Positions 35,201 to 46,069 of a DNA stretch of 64,000 bases are shown piece after piece. Source of the DNA: Diphasiastrum complanatum. Lineage: Eukaryota > Streptophyta > Lycopodiopsida > Lycopodiales > Lycopodiaceae. Position 1 is the first letter of the stretch. Each line of letters opens with the position of its first letter. Location: NCBI GenBank assembly GCA_029204225.1, contig CM055102.1:49026289-49090288 (forward strand), given 5' to 3'. A program made the translations under genes and the position numbers. The notes under the pieces are model-generated. The model made no database searches. It saw only the letters and a list, made by a program, of their open reading frames with translations, and had not been told where the DNA came from.

Positions 35201-36179
35201 CAAATGCCATTAAAGATGAAAAATACTCTTTATGATATGTCATATGAGAAGTGGCTCCACTATCAATCCACCAAGGATCAATGTCTCCATGATTAGCCAA
35301 CAAGCAAGATGACATAACAAAAGCATCATTTGAAAGAAGCTCATCCCCACCCTCATCAATAGTTAGATTGGTTTGCTTTTCCCCTTGATCCCTCTTTTTC
35401 TTAAAACAATCACTAGCAAAATGCCCTTTGACTCCACAATAGAAACATTTTAGCTTAGATCTATCCTTCTTTTTGCCAAAAGTAGAGTGCTCACCTTGGT
35501 CTTGCCCTTTAGACCAATTGCTTTTACCTTTGCCCTTGAACTTGCCTTTAGAGAACATTGCCTCCTCTTCTCCTCCTTGAGATGTAGAAGATGCTCCCAC
35601 TCTTGCTTGCAACCTGAATTCTTCAGCCAACAAGACCTCTTGCAAGTCTCCAACACTTGGTAAACATTTTTGGATAGCATAACTTTGAACAAGATTAGCA
35701 TGATCATCCAACAAGCCATTGAGAATCACTTGAACAAGCTCCTCATTATTTATGCCATCATTAATGCATGCTAACTCATCATTCAATGCTTTAACTCTCA
35801 AAACAAAAGCATGTCCATTCTCACTCTTCTTTTGCATACAAGAAAAGATTTGCCTTCTTAAAGTCAACACTCTAGAAGTAGACTTGGATTCATAAACCTT
35901 CTTCAAGGCTTCCCAAGCTTCACTAGATGATGTGCACTTACCAACCTCTTTGATAAGCTCATTTGTCACATTCATCTTGATCATGTGAAGGGCTTTCTTT
36001 GCCCTCTTGTCATACCTCAATTGTTCTTGAGGTGCCAAAGGTCTCTCCTCCACACCTACAACAATATCCATCAACTCATTCATCTCAAGCAAAGACTCCA
36101 TCCTTACTTTCCAAGTAGAATAGTTGAGGGAGGTAAGCCTATCATTGCTTTCCAACATGTAGCCTCCATTTGTAGCCAT
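32228..36179 (-). pseudogene. Copia-B gag-pol polyprotein with a C-terminal frameshift
   Basis: A 1272-residue open frame (36179-32361) encodes gag (1-230), zinc knuckle CFYCGVKGHFASDC (245-258), protease WWIDSGATSHMT (D306), integrase zinc region (VWHKRMGHLN; CEECALSK), integrase core (LLHSDIHGVT; LRSDNGGEYIS; NGVAERKNRT), reverse transcriptase (KWIFKVKTNQDGSINKLKAR; FLNGDLEEEVYMEQPES; LLIYVDDIILSGG) and RNase H (FGFSDSDFAGDLMDRKSINA; SLSSSEAEYKAL). At about 32420 one extra base moves the frame, so the last 60 or so residues (VAYHFVREQVLAKEIKLEHV to FTKALGKDLF) lie in the neighbouring frame, ending at 32228. Confidence 0.95.
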
Positions 36180-36776
36180 GTTGCAATGATTGATCTCTGA
36201 TCTTTGACCTGTTCCAATGCACTAAGCACTCTCTTGAATCAACAAATGAAACACAAGAAGAAATCACAAAGATTTGGAACCTAAAACCTTACTTTTTCTC
36301 TCTTTTCCTCACTTTTTCCTTAATTTTAGCCACTAGTTTTATGATTTCTTGATCAAACCAAGACCAAACCTCAATATACTTGCTTTTCCCTCACTCCTAA
36401 GATTGAAATACACTCTTGAATCATTCAGCAAACTGAAAATCAGAGGGTTACATCAATTTTGAAGTTTTTGACATGAAGAAGCAAGAAATTGAATCAAAAA
36501 ACTATATGCTAGAATGGAAAACTAATAGGATCTTGTTGGATCTTGCATCTCCCTCTTTCCAAAACAATTTTTGTCTCCTTATTCTGATAAGTACAGAGGG
36601 AATTCGCCCTACTTCAATTGAAATGCATACAAATGATGTTTTGATCACAAAGATCCAATTTCTACACATAAATCAACAAGATTTTTAGCTAGAAACTTGA
36701 TTGGAATGCTACAAAAGCAAACTCGCCCACAAATCTCTTCTAAATCTGGCAAAACCTGCACATTTGGCCGCCTAAT

Positions 36777-36788
36777 GCTCTGATACCA
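36777..36788 (-). promoter_or_regulatory. Primer-binding site of Copia-B
   Basis: GCTCTGATACCA, initiator Met tRNA type on the minus strand, directly next to the 5' LTR. Confidence 0.95.
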
Positions 36789-37441
36789 TGTGAAAAACTC
36801 AGATCCAAAAGATGCTAAAGTTTCATAAAGATCTTGGCCATGGAAGTTATGCACATCTAGATTGAAAAAATGATAGAAATTGTGATGTTAAGCATACTAA
36901 ACATCAACTAAACATCAAAATCTGATCATAAGCTTCCACAAACAGAAACTTGCTGTCCCTGTCCGTACTTCAGAGCCTACAACCTGCATTTCACACGTGT
37001 GAAGCCATAGCAACAAAGAAATCACAATTCTAGTGGCTAGAATGCAAGATATGAACAAAAAAGTGAGAGAGAAGAAGATGGATCTTCAAAGAGCATAACA
37101 TTCATTCAATAGAATGAAAATGAGATGTGTACATACTCGTGGAGATGGCTATTTATAGCAGCCATAGTGCCTCTTGGCCACTTGTCTTATGATAGGCTAA
37201 AATTGGGGTCCAATAGGATTCACCCATATACCTAGAAATTTGGTCAAATAGGAATGCACCAAATTATGAGCCAATAGAAGAGCTCCACACTCGACCTCCT
37301 CTAATTAATGTGACCTCAAAAGTAGTGTACACATACTTTGGGCCTCTACATACATGTATGAACCTATCTCTAACTTTTATTTGGCCATAGGCCTACAAAA
37401 TCTCAAGTTAGGAAAATACTACTAGTTGACAATTTTTCACA
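36789..37441 (-). mobile_element. Copia-B 5' LTR
   Basis: 653 bp, apparently identical to the 3' LTR. The minus-strand TATA box (GCTATAAATAGCC) is near 37149-37161, so transcription would start around 37125 and run to lower coordinates; the CACGTG palindrome at 36990-37003 lies downstream of that. Confidence 0.97.
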
Positions 37442-38138
37442 ATAGACTTCCTATAAAGATCTAAGAATGATCTCTAACAAAATCAAATCATAGAATACTA
37501 GAAACAATGCACTTGCTTGATTGAAGTAGACAATACTAGTAGAATTGCCCCTCTTTCTATAAAGAACATTAAAGCTTCCAAATGATCTGATCAAGAGTGA
37601 ATTTCAGCAACCTAATATACTTCCAAAATCACTTGTAAAAGATCTAAATGGAACTTAATGAGGATGCAACACAATCTACTATCCAATCACAAGCAAAAAA
37701 TGATCAAAATTGATGAAAATTTGATCTAATTTGGTGCATAAGTCAAGCAATGGTTGGACTGAACCTAAATCACTTTAGGAGGTGTCTACTATACCTTAGA
37801 ACAGCCTTGAAGAGTCCCCAAAACTCTGATCTTCCCTCTCCTTGAATGCTAGAAAGCCTCCTCTATGAAATCACCTCCAAAACTTGCTTAGAAATCAATG
37901 CTTGGAGCAAGCAAAACTTGCTATCTTGGTAATGTGAATTGAATTCAACTTTGCCTCTGGTTTTAGACACCTAAACACCTGCAAATGAAGTCACACAACA
38001 CCAATCTCCAATGTATTTGACTCACTTTGAGTTCTAGAATCAATACTAGATGCTAAGATCCAATCTACACAAGATTTAGATAAAAAATTGTGATCAAATT
38101 GTATGAAAACCAAGGATTTAGCTCATTTCGGCCTTTAG

Positions 38139-38150
38139 GCTCTGATACCA
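38139..38150 (-). promoter_or_regulatory. Primer-binding site of Copia-A
   Basis: GCTCTGATACCA directly next to the 5' LTR, initiator Met tRNA type. Confidence 0.95.
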
Positions 38151-38821
38151 TGTAAAAATTACAGCAAATAAGGATCCTAAAACACTTGAAATGATGAGGG
38201 AAACAATAGATTATGATTTCATAAGATTAGCACAAGTTGAACCATCAAAATCCATCAAAAATCTATGCTTGAACCTCACTAAATGGCCCAAATCCTTGAA
38301 GAAGGCTTCACACGTGTGAAAGTACGGCCTCCCACAGTCTGAGTACTGTACACCAGACCTACATTCAATCCTATAATCATTAGTAATCACAAGTACTCAA
38401 ACAATTATGAACATAGAGAGCAATTGCACCATTATGAGAGAAAAAACATGAAATTGCTTGATTGATTTTGGCACCTATATATACATGATCCATCACGGTT
38501 TTGGGCAGGTATGAGTAGCCCTAAACCTATCCCTAATGCTAATTTTGGTGGATCTTTCATCCCTACCAAGTTAGGGTTGGAATCTTGGAGATCCCTCAAC
38601 AATGCAAAAATTACCAAAAATAGCTCCTATTTTTTCTCCCTTGTATCTAAGCATAATTTGGACTCATTCCAAAGGTTCTAACACTTAGGTCTACTTGAGA
38701 ACATCCTTATGAATGGAATCCTATGCTATTTGGCACGTGTGACAAGCCACATCATGGCCATCTAACTATTTACAAGTCATATGACCAAAACTAGTCAAGC
38801 TAGAATTGTGAATTTTTAACA
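38151..38821 (-). mobile_element. Copia-A 5' LTR
   Basis: 671 bp, ends TGTAAAAATTACAGC and AATTTTTAACA. The TATA-like CACCTATATATACATG lies near 38472 and the CACGTG palindrome at 38307-38320. Confidence 0.97.
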
Positions 38822-38826
38822 ATACA

Positions 38827-39102
38827 GTCTAACAATATGAAGAACACCCATCACAATCTAGAAATGCCTTGCCTTATCATGAATATCCATCAGAAAGTCC
38901 AGAACCATTAGCCATACAAGGGCCACTGCACACCAGATGTTTCATCTGTGGTGAAATCGGCCACTTCATGGTTGATTGTCCAGTCAAGACCAAGTACCAT
39001 GCTGAGTGTCCCGACTGTATCAGGAAACACAGTTTCAAAGACTGCCCGAGACAACTGACCAAGATCCTACCTGCCCGTCATGTTAGTTATGAATCACAAT
39101 AG
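38827..39102 (+). pseudogene. Gypsy-E gag, 3' part with two zinc knuckles
   Basis: This resumes the gag cut at 26818. It encodes CFICGEIGHFMVDC, a canonical C-x2-C-x4-H-x4-C knuckle, and CPDCIRKHSFKDC, a C-x2-C-x3-H-x4-C form. With the knuckle before the insertion (CSHCQATHPVDAC) the gag has three zinc-binding motifs for RNA packaging. The frame stops at 39100-39102. Confidence 0.85.
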
Positions 39103-40874
39103 GATCCTCACGACAACACAACACGAGCACCATAGCAACCAACAGTTAAACTTGCTGCTCAATCGAGAAGTTTCTTGTAAAATTCTACATCACCATCCAA
39201 TACACCAGCTCCACAATGCAAAAAGACACTAATATGAAATGAGTCCTTGTCGAAAGAAAGTGAAACCGATATTCCGTCATCTACTAAATGTCCAACCAAG
39301 AGCAACCTCCACAGGGAACTGACAATTTTTCTCCCCTTCTACAACCTCAAATCTATTTGTCTTTCCACATGCTGATAAGATTTCCAATGTGCCAATACAC
39401 AATATTTCTTGGATTTGGAAATCCAGATAGAGATTTGGTTTTGAATATCTTGTTCAGAGAGGTTCCTAGGACATAGTACCTCAACCATACCTGCATCTCA
39501 AGCTATATCTTACAACATCTGCTATCAATGATGGTAGATTTTTGTGTCACCAACCTTGTCTTGTTTTGACAAGGGCATGTCAGAGTAAGTCACATTACTC
39601 TACAAAACAAAAGGAATATTGCAATTGTCAAGGTACAATACCAATGTTGATGAATGCAAGTTTTGTTAGACAAGTGCACTACAGTTCTCACTCTCTGTGC
39701 AGTTTGTTTATTTCCTTGCTGCTCTTCATTCCTAGTGTGTGATTGATTTTTGCATGAGAAATAGCTACTACACAAGAGTCTTCTGTAGAGCATCTCCAGA
39801 ACACATCATTCATTTCACCATCTTCATATTCCCTTGCACAAAAATTTAGGATTTTTGAGAAATATGCAAAATCCATGTCACATTAGAGTTGATTCTTGCA
39901 TCTCATTGCCATATTCATCTTTGAGTCAACTACAGAAAGATCGAAACAAATTTAGTTAAAATTTGTTCAATCTTTGGTATAGTCACATATTCAACAAGTT
40001 ACGACTACGTGTTTCACACAAATTGAAAGCTCTCAAATGGATTCTATAGAAGGCAACAAGGAGTTGAAAGCTCTCAAATGGATTCTATAGAAGGCAACAA
40101 GGACTTCAGTCAAGTTGTAAACAAATGATCATATAGATGAACAGAACCACCATGGGCAAACCAGCCCACAGACAGGCCACAGTTCTCAGAAAATAAATTA
40201 GCACTAAGGTCGTCAAGGCTTAAACAGTAAATAGACCTTTGTGGCAACATACAACATAGATAGAATATGATTTCTTCTCTGAGTAATGAGTAATCATAAC
40301 TAGTTTCTCAGATCTTACAAATTCAAACACAGCTTCTCACAAATAGCATTACAAGAAAGTGATTCAAACAGGGAGAAAGCAATCTTTCAAGCCTCGAATC
40401 CTTGTAAATGAGGCAACAAAACTTCTCACAATTCCAAAACCTGCAACCACATGGTTAGAGGCAACAATATCAAGAAATTAATCTGCTAATGGATAACAAG
40501 TGATATCCCACAATACCAGGGCCTACAATCACAAGATTAAAGACTGCAAAAGAAAATAACACCAAATCTGATCCAACAAAAGAAATGATAACAACACAGT
40601 GCTAGAGATCAAAGCAGTGAATCAATAGCAATGAAATATAAGCAGTTTGCAACAAAGACCAAACACAGAAGTTAGAGTGGAAGGCACTAGGCAGATCAGC
40701 TTCTTCTCCTTTCCTCCTCCCTTCCAAAGTGAGCATTGAATAATAATGGACAACAAAATGAGAAAGGCTGAGTGTAGAGTGGGAGACATAGAAATGGGAG
40801 GCACCAAGCAAGGATCAAACAACCTTGTTTCTTTTCCTTCCTCTTTCATCCTCCACAAACTCTTTCTTTGCACC
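39103..40874. other. Unassigned interval downstream of Gypsy-E gag
   Basis: Stops in all frames and no recognisable protease or polymerase domain. It may include a decayed continuation of Gypsy-E. A short tandem duplication is annotated separately. Confidence 0.4.
40023..40104 (+). repeat. 41-bp tandem duplication
   Basis: Two copies of a unit starting TTGAAAGCTCTCAAATGG and ending GGCAACAAGGA, the second beginning at 40064; nearly identical, so recent. Confidence 0.95.
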
Positions 40875-41181
40875 TAGTTTGAGGACGCTAGTGGAGCTAA
40901 AGATAATCATGGAAGATGATCTACCTATGATCATGTGTGACAACATTTCAGCCCAAGCCCTTGCCAACAACCCGATTTTCCATGCAAGGAACAAATATAT
41001 TGAAGTTGTACATCACTTCATGAGAGAGAAGCTCATTGGAGGAGCACATCGACACATCATCTTGTATTGATGATATGCTCACCAAACCTTTGAGAAAAAG
41101 TTCCTTCATCAAGCATAGAGCCAATCTTGGAGTAATATCAAGATCCATGTTCAAGTCAATATAGATTGTTTTTAGGAGGAG
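40875..41181 (+). pseudogene. Copia RNase H C-terminal tail (Copia-L)
   Basis: The frame gives MIMCDNISAQALANNPIFHA and KYIEVVHHFMREKL, then a shift to DDMLTKPLRKSSFIKHRANL, which is the very end of a Copia polyprotein. The tract TTTTTAGGAGGAG before 41182 is its polypurine tract. Everything upstream is missing. Confidence 0.85.
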
Positions 41182-41990
41182 TGTTGAAATGGAAAAATAA
41201 TCCATCTTGACTTTAGGCTTGCTACAAATATTATACCATGCAAGTATGTTGTTCATAAATGCAAATGCCAAGTTTGGCCTAGATAGAACTCGAGCTACAT
41301 GGATATGTCATATCTAGATTGATGTCATATCTAGATTGATGAGTACAACTTGCATATAGATTGTAGACATAGAATTAGCAAGATTATGCTAGTAGAAACT
41401 CGTGGCAATTCATATGCATTAATTGTAAGTAATCCATAGTGACATGCAAGGCATGCACAAAGTAAAATGGACACATGCATGATGATTTGTACATTTTTAG
41501 TTAGAACCAGGAGACTTAGAAAAAGTTGGTAGAAATTCATGCATGAGATGTGACAAATGTCACATAGACTCTAGTTTTCACTTTCGATGTCATTAAATGA
41601 TGGATGGATGTGGTTCTACCTCGAGCTACCTCAAACTCCATAAATATGTGTAGCTCTCCTCATAATTGATGATGAAGAACCAAAGCTTTGTAGCTATCTC
41701 ATGCCATTTTTCCACACAAATTTTGCTTGTTATCTCTCTATCTTTCTCTCTCTAACTCGTGTTGAGACTAATGCCAATACACTAATTTCTTGTACTTTTG
41801 CTCATTTATGATTCATTGCTATCATTCTCTGATGCTTAGCATGCCAAATTGTGGTTAAGCCATAACTTTTGTACTAGATCTTGCTAATCAATTTAGAATC
41901 AGGTTATTGTGCTAATCATAAAGCTTAATTAGATCTATTATACTTGTAGATCTTCCTCACACATGTGAATTCTGGAAATCTGAAGGGCCC
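41182..41990 (+). mobile_element. 3' LTR of Copia-L
   Basis: Starts TGTTGAAATGG after the polypurine tract. A 17-bp direct repeat (TCATATCTAGATTGATG) occurs near 41307-41340. A TATA-like CCATAAATATG lies near 41638. The segment from GTAGAAACTCG onward is related to the solo LTR at 61128-61969. The right end is approximate, near CACATGTGAATTCTGG. Confidence 0.7.
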
Positions 41991-42585
41991 TCTACCCTTT
42001 GGGCCCCTTCAAATGAAGTGTGCTTATTATCTTTGAAAATCCAATGAATGAAAACAATCCAATGGTCCATGTTGAAACAATCTCGTCGATTGATTTAGTT
42101 CAAGGTTAGTCCCATAGTTCTGGGTAGAAGTGCATGCTGACCTGCTGTTGTCGAGGTTCTAAAGCCCTCTGCACACTACTTCTCCTTCTCCAATGAGCGC
42201 GAAGAGGAGACCATGCATCCCTCTCCTCCTTTTTCTTACAAAAAAAAAATCTTAGTGCTAGAAGGAAGAGAAACCAATATCTCACATATCTTTTCATGGC
42301 TGGCTTGCTAGCTTCACGGACCTGGTTACCCTACTTCAGTGAGATACTGAGAGTTTTTGTGACATTCAAAACATGCTATTATAAATACAAAACAAGTTTC
42401 TCTCAGCTATAGAACTCAAACTAACAATTTTTTAGCTTCCTTGAACTATTTGCATCTTATTTGAGATTTTTGATGGAAATTTTAGCTCCCTATAGACCGA
42501 CTTGATACTGATCAGGTTCTTACGACATGAGAACTGGTGCAACAACAAACACAAATGATCAGTTTCCTTCAAGAAACTCATATTT
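41991..42585. other. Unassigned interval before Copia-F
   Basis: No domain or repeat recognised. The last five bases (42581-42585, TATTT) are the left target duplication of Copia-F. Confidence 0.5.
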
Positions 42586-43056
42586 TGATGAGAAATTAGA
42601 TCAATTTGGATGGAGTTCAGATATGATCGCTAGTCAATGCCAGCTGCATCATTCCTATAGTCCTCCAGAATGTAGTCAGGTGCTGCTGATCTACATTAAT
42701 AGATTGATGTAGCATTCAACAAGATTCAACCAAGGTGCATAATTAAATGAACAAGTGAATCAGACACACAAATAACCGTAGACTAATTTACATTCAAGAT
42801 CAGATATGATGAGAGTGACATGTGCACAAACGACTACAAAATCATCTATTGTTTTTCTGATTCTTCAAGCACTGCATGCAGATCCACGCAATGCGTTGGT
42901 GTGAGAGAAATACGGTTCTCCCATGAGTAATGTCTCGCTTACTAGCGGACTTGTGGATCTACAGATCCTATGCATAATTGTCTCGCACACAAGCGGGCTC
43001 GTATTTTGTATTTTGTCTTCTTGCTTACTAGCATTAGACTACTTTTTCTGTGTCTG
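42586..43056 (-). mobile_element. Copia-F 3' LTR, outer piece
   Basis: Matches the 5' LTR from 54051 (TGATGAGAAATTAG, TCTCG(C/T)TTACTAG and so on). Cut at 43056 by element G. Confidence 0.93.
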
Positions 43057-43617
43057 TTTCATGTGCCAACCTTTGCATTCAAACATCTAATCCATTCATT
43101 AAACATCAAATTACAATGGAAATGCAAGAAATCAAGAAACTAGTCAAAATCAAGAACATAGCTAAAAGTAGCAAAACTCCTCCAAAATAGGCAAAGTAAG
43201 GTATCTTTATTCATGGTTATTGATCATTCACAAGATAGGGCCTGATTCTAGATCATGATAATAGCTCTCATGTGATTTTAGGCACATGAACCATTTTCTT
43301 CATCAAGAAAGCTCTCCAAGAGAAGCTCCAAGATCTCTTAAAACTCAAAATTACAAAATGAACAATAGCCTCCAAATTTAGCACGACCTCAGCTATTTAT
43401 GGTGGTCATTTGTGCCTCTACTATAAGTTTGGGGCCTTATTTAGCTAGATTGGGCCTTACAATCATTATTACAATTTCGCTATTCTCAATTATAGCGAGG
43501 TTGTTCAAACCACTTTATTAACTGTCCTATTGACTAGTTCTAATCTAATTTAGCTCCATGGCTATATTTGACAATTCATTAGTAAGCTCATGGGCTAATT
43601 ACATGCAGCACATGACA
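43057..43617 (-). mobile_element. Element G 3' LTR
   Basis: Inner end CATGACA then CTCCCGCTAATTTAAG (a weak purine tract on the minus strand). Outer end TTTCATGTGCC, not the usual TG. Related to 48423-48976 over its whole length. Confidence 0.88.
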
Positions 43618-44133
43618 CTCCCGCTAATTTAAGCATTTTTGCCCTCAAAAATGAAGACCATGTAGTCCTTTGTTGAATGCCATGTCTTGTGAATCCTTTG
43701 GCCGTAGTCGAGAAGTATTTGGCCACCTTGAATAAGAAACATCTTTTCTTGTATTATTCTTGTCGGTAGCCATTTACCATTTAAATTTTGTTTTCTCAGG
43801 TTCAACTTCCAACTTATTATTGTAGAACAAGGTTGCAACAAGTTTTCTTCATAAAGAACCTTTGATCTACAACTGATCCCATAGAATTAATAAGATCACT
43901 GAAGAAGAGATTGATGAAACACAGAAAAGCCTCAAGTTGCATTAGTTTTGTATGGGTTGACAGGATCCAAGCAACATGACATTCAATAGTCTTCTTCTTC
44001 AGTCTCTTCCTTGATTGGATAGGCTATCCAATTCCAGATGCGTCTTTTCTTGTCCTTGCATCCGGTTTTGTTGCCTTGTGCATTGCTCCTTGATGTAAGA
44101 TTACAATATCATTTTGTGACTCCAAAGCGTTGA

Positions 44134-45352
44134 TTAAAGCAATGATTTCATCCAAGTTATCTGATTGAACATTGGAGTTCCGTCTTGTCGAATCATTCGA
44201 AGCAAGATTGGTAGATCAAAATAGTAATGCTCCAAATAAAATGATTCATTTTCCAAATTTGGCCACATTCTAGTTGGTTCCAACTCATCATTTTGTTCCA
44301 AGAGAGCATCGTTATGTTGGAATATAAACAACTCATATTCATTCTGTTGTAAGCAATGATGATCCACAGTTTGATCTCCAAAGATAAATTTGTCATATAT
44401 ACAATGTTGTAAGCAATGATTATCTTTAGTGCGATCTCCAAAGATAAATTCGTCATATATACAATGATAGGCAGTAGTAATATTAATCTCAAAAGCTCTC
44501 GAGTCAACAATATTGGAAGATAAGTCGACATCCATCTGTTGTTGATGTTGAGACATGATTGGATGTTCAAGAGACATATTTTGCAATTCCTTGATTCCTT
44601 TCGATCCTTCATCCGTTGAAGAAATTTTTTCTTGAAGTACTGTTGTTCAGACCAGCACCTTGATGAGCTTGGAATTGACATATTGATAGTTCTGGAGAGT
44701 TTTGCTGATGGAGAGTTGAACACACTGGTGTAGGAATTTCTTCCTGTTGAGACTCCAATTTGATCCGCAGTTGCATCTTTTGTTGTCTTATCCTGAGATC
44801 TCGAATCAACGCATTACATCTACCAAAGTTGGATTTACTTGAAGTACTTTATCCAAATGTTGACGGATGTGATCTTGAAGACCATGTAGATAGTGTTGGA
44901 TGGATAACTCTTCATCAAGACACCTCTGTTTAGATGCTACCAGACAAAATCTCACATTATATGCCTTCATTGAACCAGTTTGTTCTAGCATATACCAAGA
45001 GTCCATATAATAATCTATAAATATTTCTGTACAAAACTCTTTGAAATCATCCCATGACTTCGGTTCAATACTTAGGATGACGTAATACTTTTTGCCACCA
45101 ATCATAGGCTTTTCCTCGGAAATAAGATACTGCTATGGTAATTTTGCCCTGATCAGAGATAATATATAGTAGCAGATTCTCATCAACAATAGATAACCAA
45201 TCATCAATATGTAATGAACTCATTTCTCCCTCAAAGGTTGGTATGTTCTCAAAAGGAACATCATCAGGATTTTGTTGAATATTGATTTGTCGATGTTGAT
45301 TTGCCTCTGATGAACTGCTCTCACCATTGTAACAGGAACTAGGAATGGTCAC
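44134..45352 (-). pseudogene. Element G gag (capsid-type domain)
   Basis: From 45352 the minus strand encodes IPTFEGEMSSLHIDDWLSIV and FRGKAYDWWQKVL; after a one-base shift near 45075 it continues SWDDFKEFCTEIFIDYY, SMKAYNVRF and LDEELSIQHYLHGLQDHI. This is the retrotransposon gag domain of Ty3/Gypsy type (FEG..., A..WW, ...F...F). Further frames (44809-44134) carry Q-rich text and a 19-20-residue duplicated phrase (CIYDEFIFGDRTKDNHCLQH and a near copy). No zinc knuckle was found. Frameshifts make it inactive as read. Confidence 0.75.
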
Positions 45353-45559
45353 TATGCTCCCATAATTGGTATTGTCCTCTAATTTAATCCAATGGTGCCA
45401 GCAATTGGTTTAAGAGCCATAGATGAAGCCTCTTTTGTTTGCTGCATGGATGTACCGTTGAATGCCATTGTACAAAGAGATGATTGGTATTCAGAATTAT
45501 CTTTTTTAACTTCATATTATTCGAAACCAGTTTCGTTATCATCATTGTAGTCTCCATCC

Positions 45560-46069
45560 TCACCGATGTAGTGATTGCGATGCAATTCCGTCTCTTGACA
45601 ATGTAATCTTTTGTTGTACACGATGGATCTTCTTCATCATACTCACAACTTTCAGGGATATCATTTGGTTGACCTGTAGGCTCATATTGGTCCTCATGTT
45701 GCCATTCAGAGTGATTATGACCCTCATAATCAACAATGCTATACTCGGTTTCATATTGACCATTATTATATTCGTCTACATCACCATACTGATATTCTTG
45801 ATTATCTGGTTGACACTCATGATCCGCATCGGAATATTGTTCATGCTCGTTCGTATCATCACATTGTTGATGATCATCTTGCTGACAATCGCTACTATCA
45901 TCACATTGTGAATCATCATGTTACAATTGTCACCATCATCACATTCCTTCTCATCTTGTTGACAATCACCACCACCATCGTCATACCAGTCACTTTGGTT
46001 ATCGTACTCATAATCATTTCCATCCCATTGATCGTCATAGTCGGACATATATTCATTATCAGTGTCCAT
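45560..46069 (-). pseudogene. Acidic, Tyr/Gln-rich N-terminal coding segment of element G
   Basis: The minus strand starts MDTDNEYMSDYDDQWDGNDY and, after one frame change near 45920, continues with CQQDDHQQCDDTNEHEQYSD, then EYQYGDVDEYNNGQYE and CEYDEEDPSC. The composition (Asp, Glu, Tyr, Gln, Cys) persists across the frame change, so it is coding rather than chance. DCQQD occurs in both frames, suggesting an internal duplication of about 80 bp. Its role is unknown; its place upstream of gag suggests an N-terminal extension. Confidence 0.55.

Larger units (their letters stand above)
31580..37441 (-). mobile_element. Copia-B, complete LTR retrotransposon nested in Copia-A
   Basis: Total 5862 bp with 653-bp LTRs that read identical, flanked by the duplication ATAGA (31575-31579 and 37442-37446). 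It sits between the primer site and gag start of Copia-A, in the same orientation. It is clearly a different family from A at the LTR level but related in protein. Confidence 0.98.
26819..38821 (-). mobile_element. Copia-A, complete LTR retrotransposon containing nested Copia-B
   Basis: LTRs of 671 bp each lie at both ends, flanked by the 5-bp duplication ATACA (26814-26818 and 38822-38826). Removing Copia-B and its duplication leaves about 6.1 kb. Primer site and polypurine tract (CTCCTCCTCAC at 27490-27500, read on the minus strand as GTGAGGAGGAG) are in place. The element lies inside Gypsy-E gag. Copia-B lies in its leader, between primer site and gag. Confidence 0.97.
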
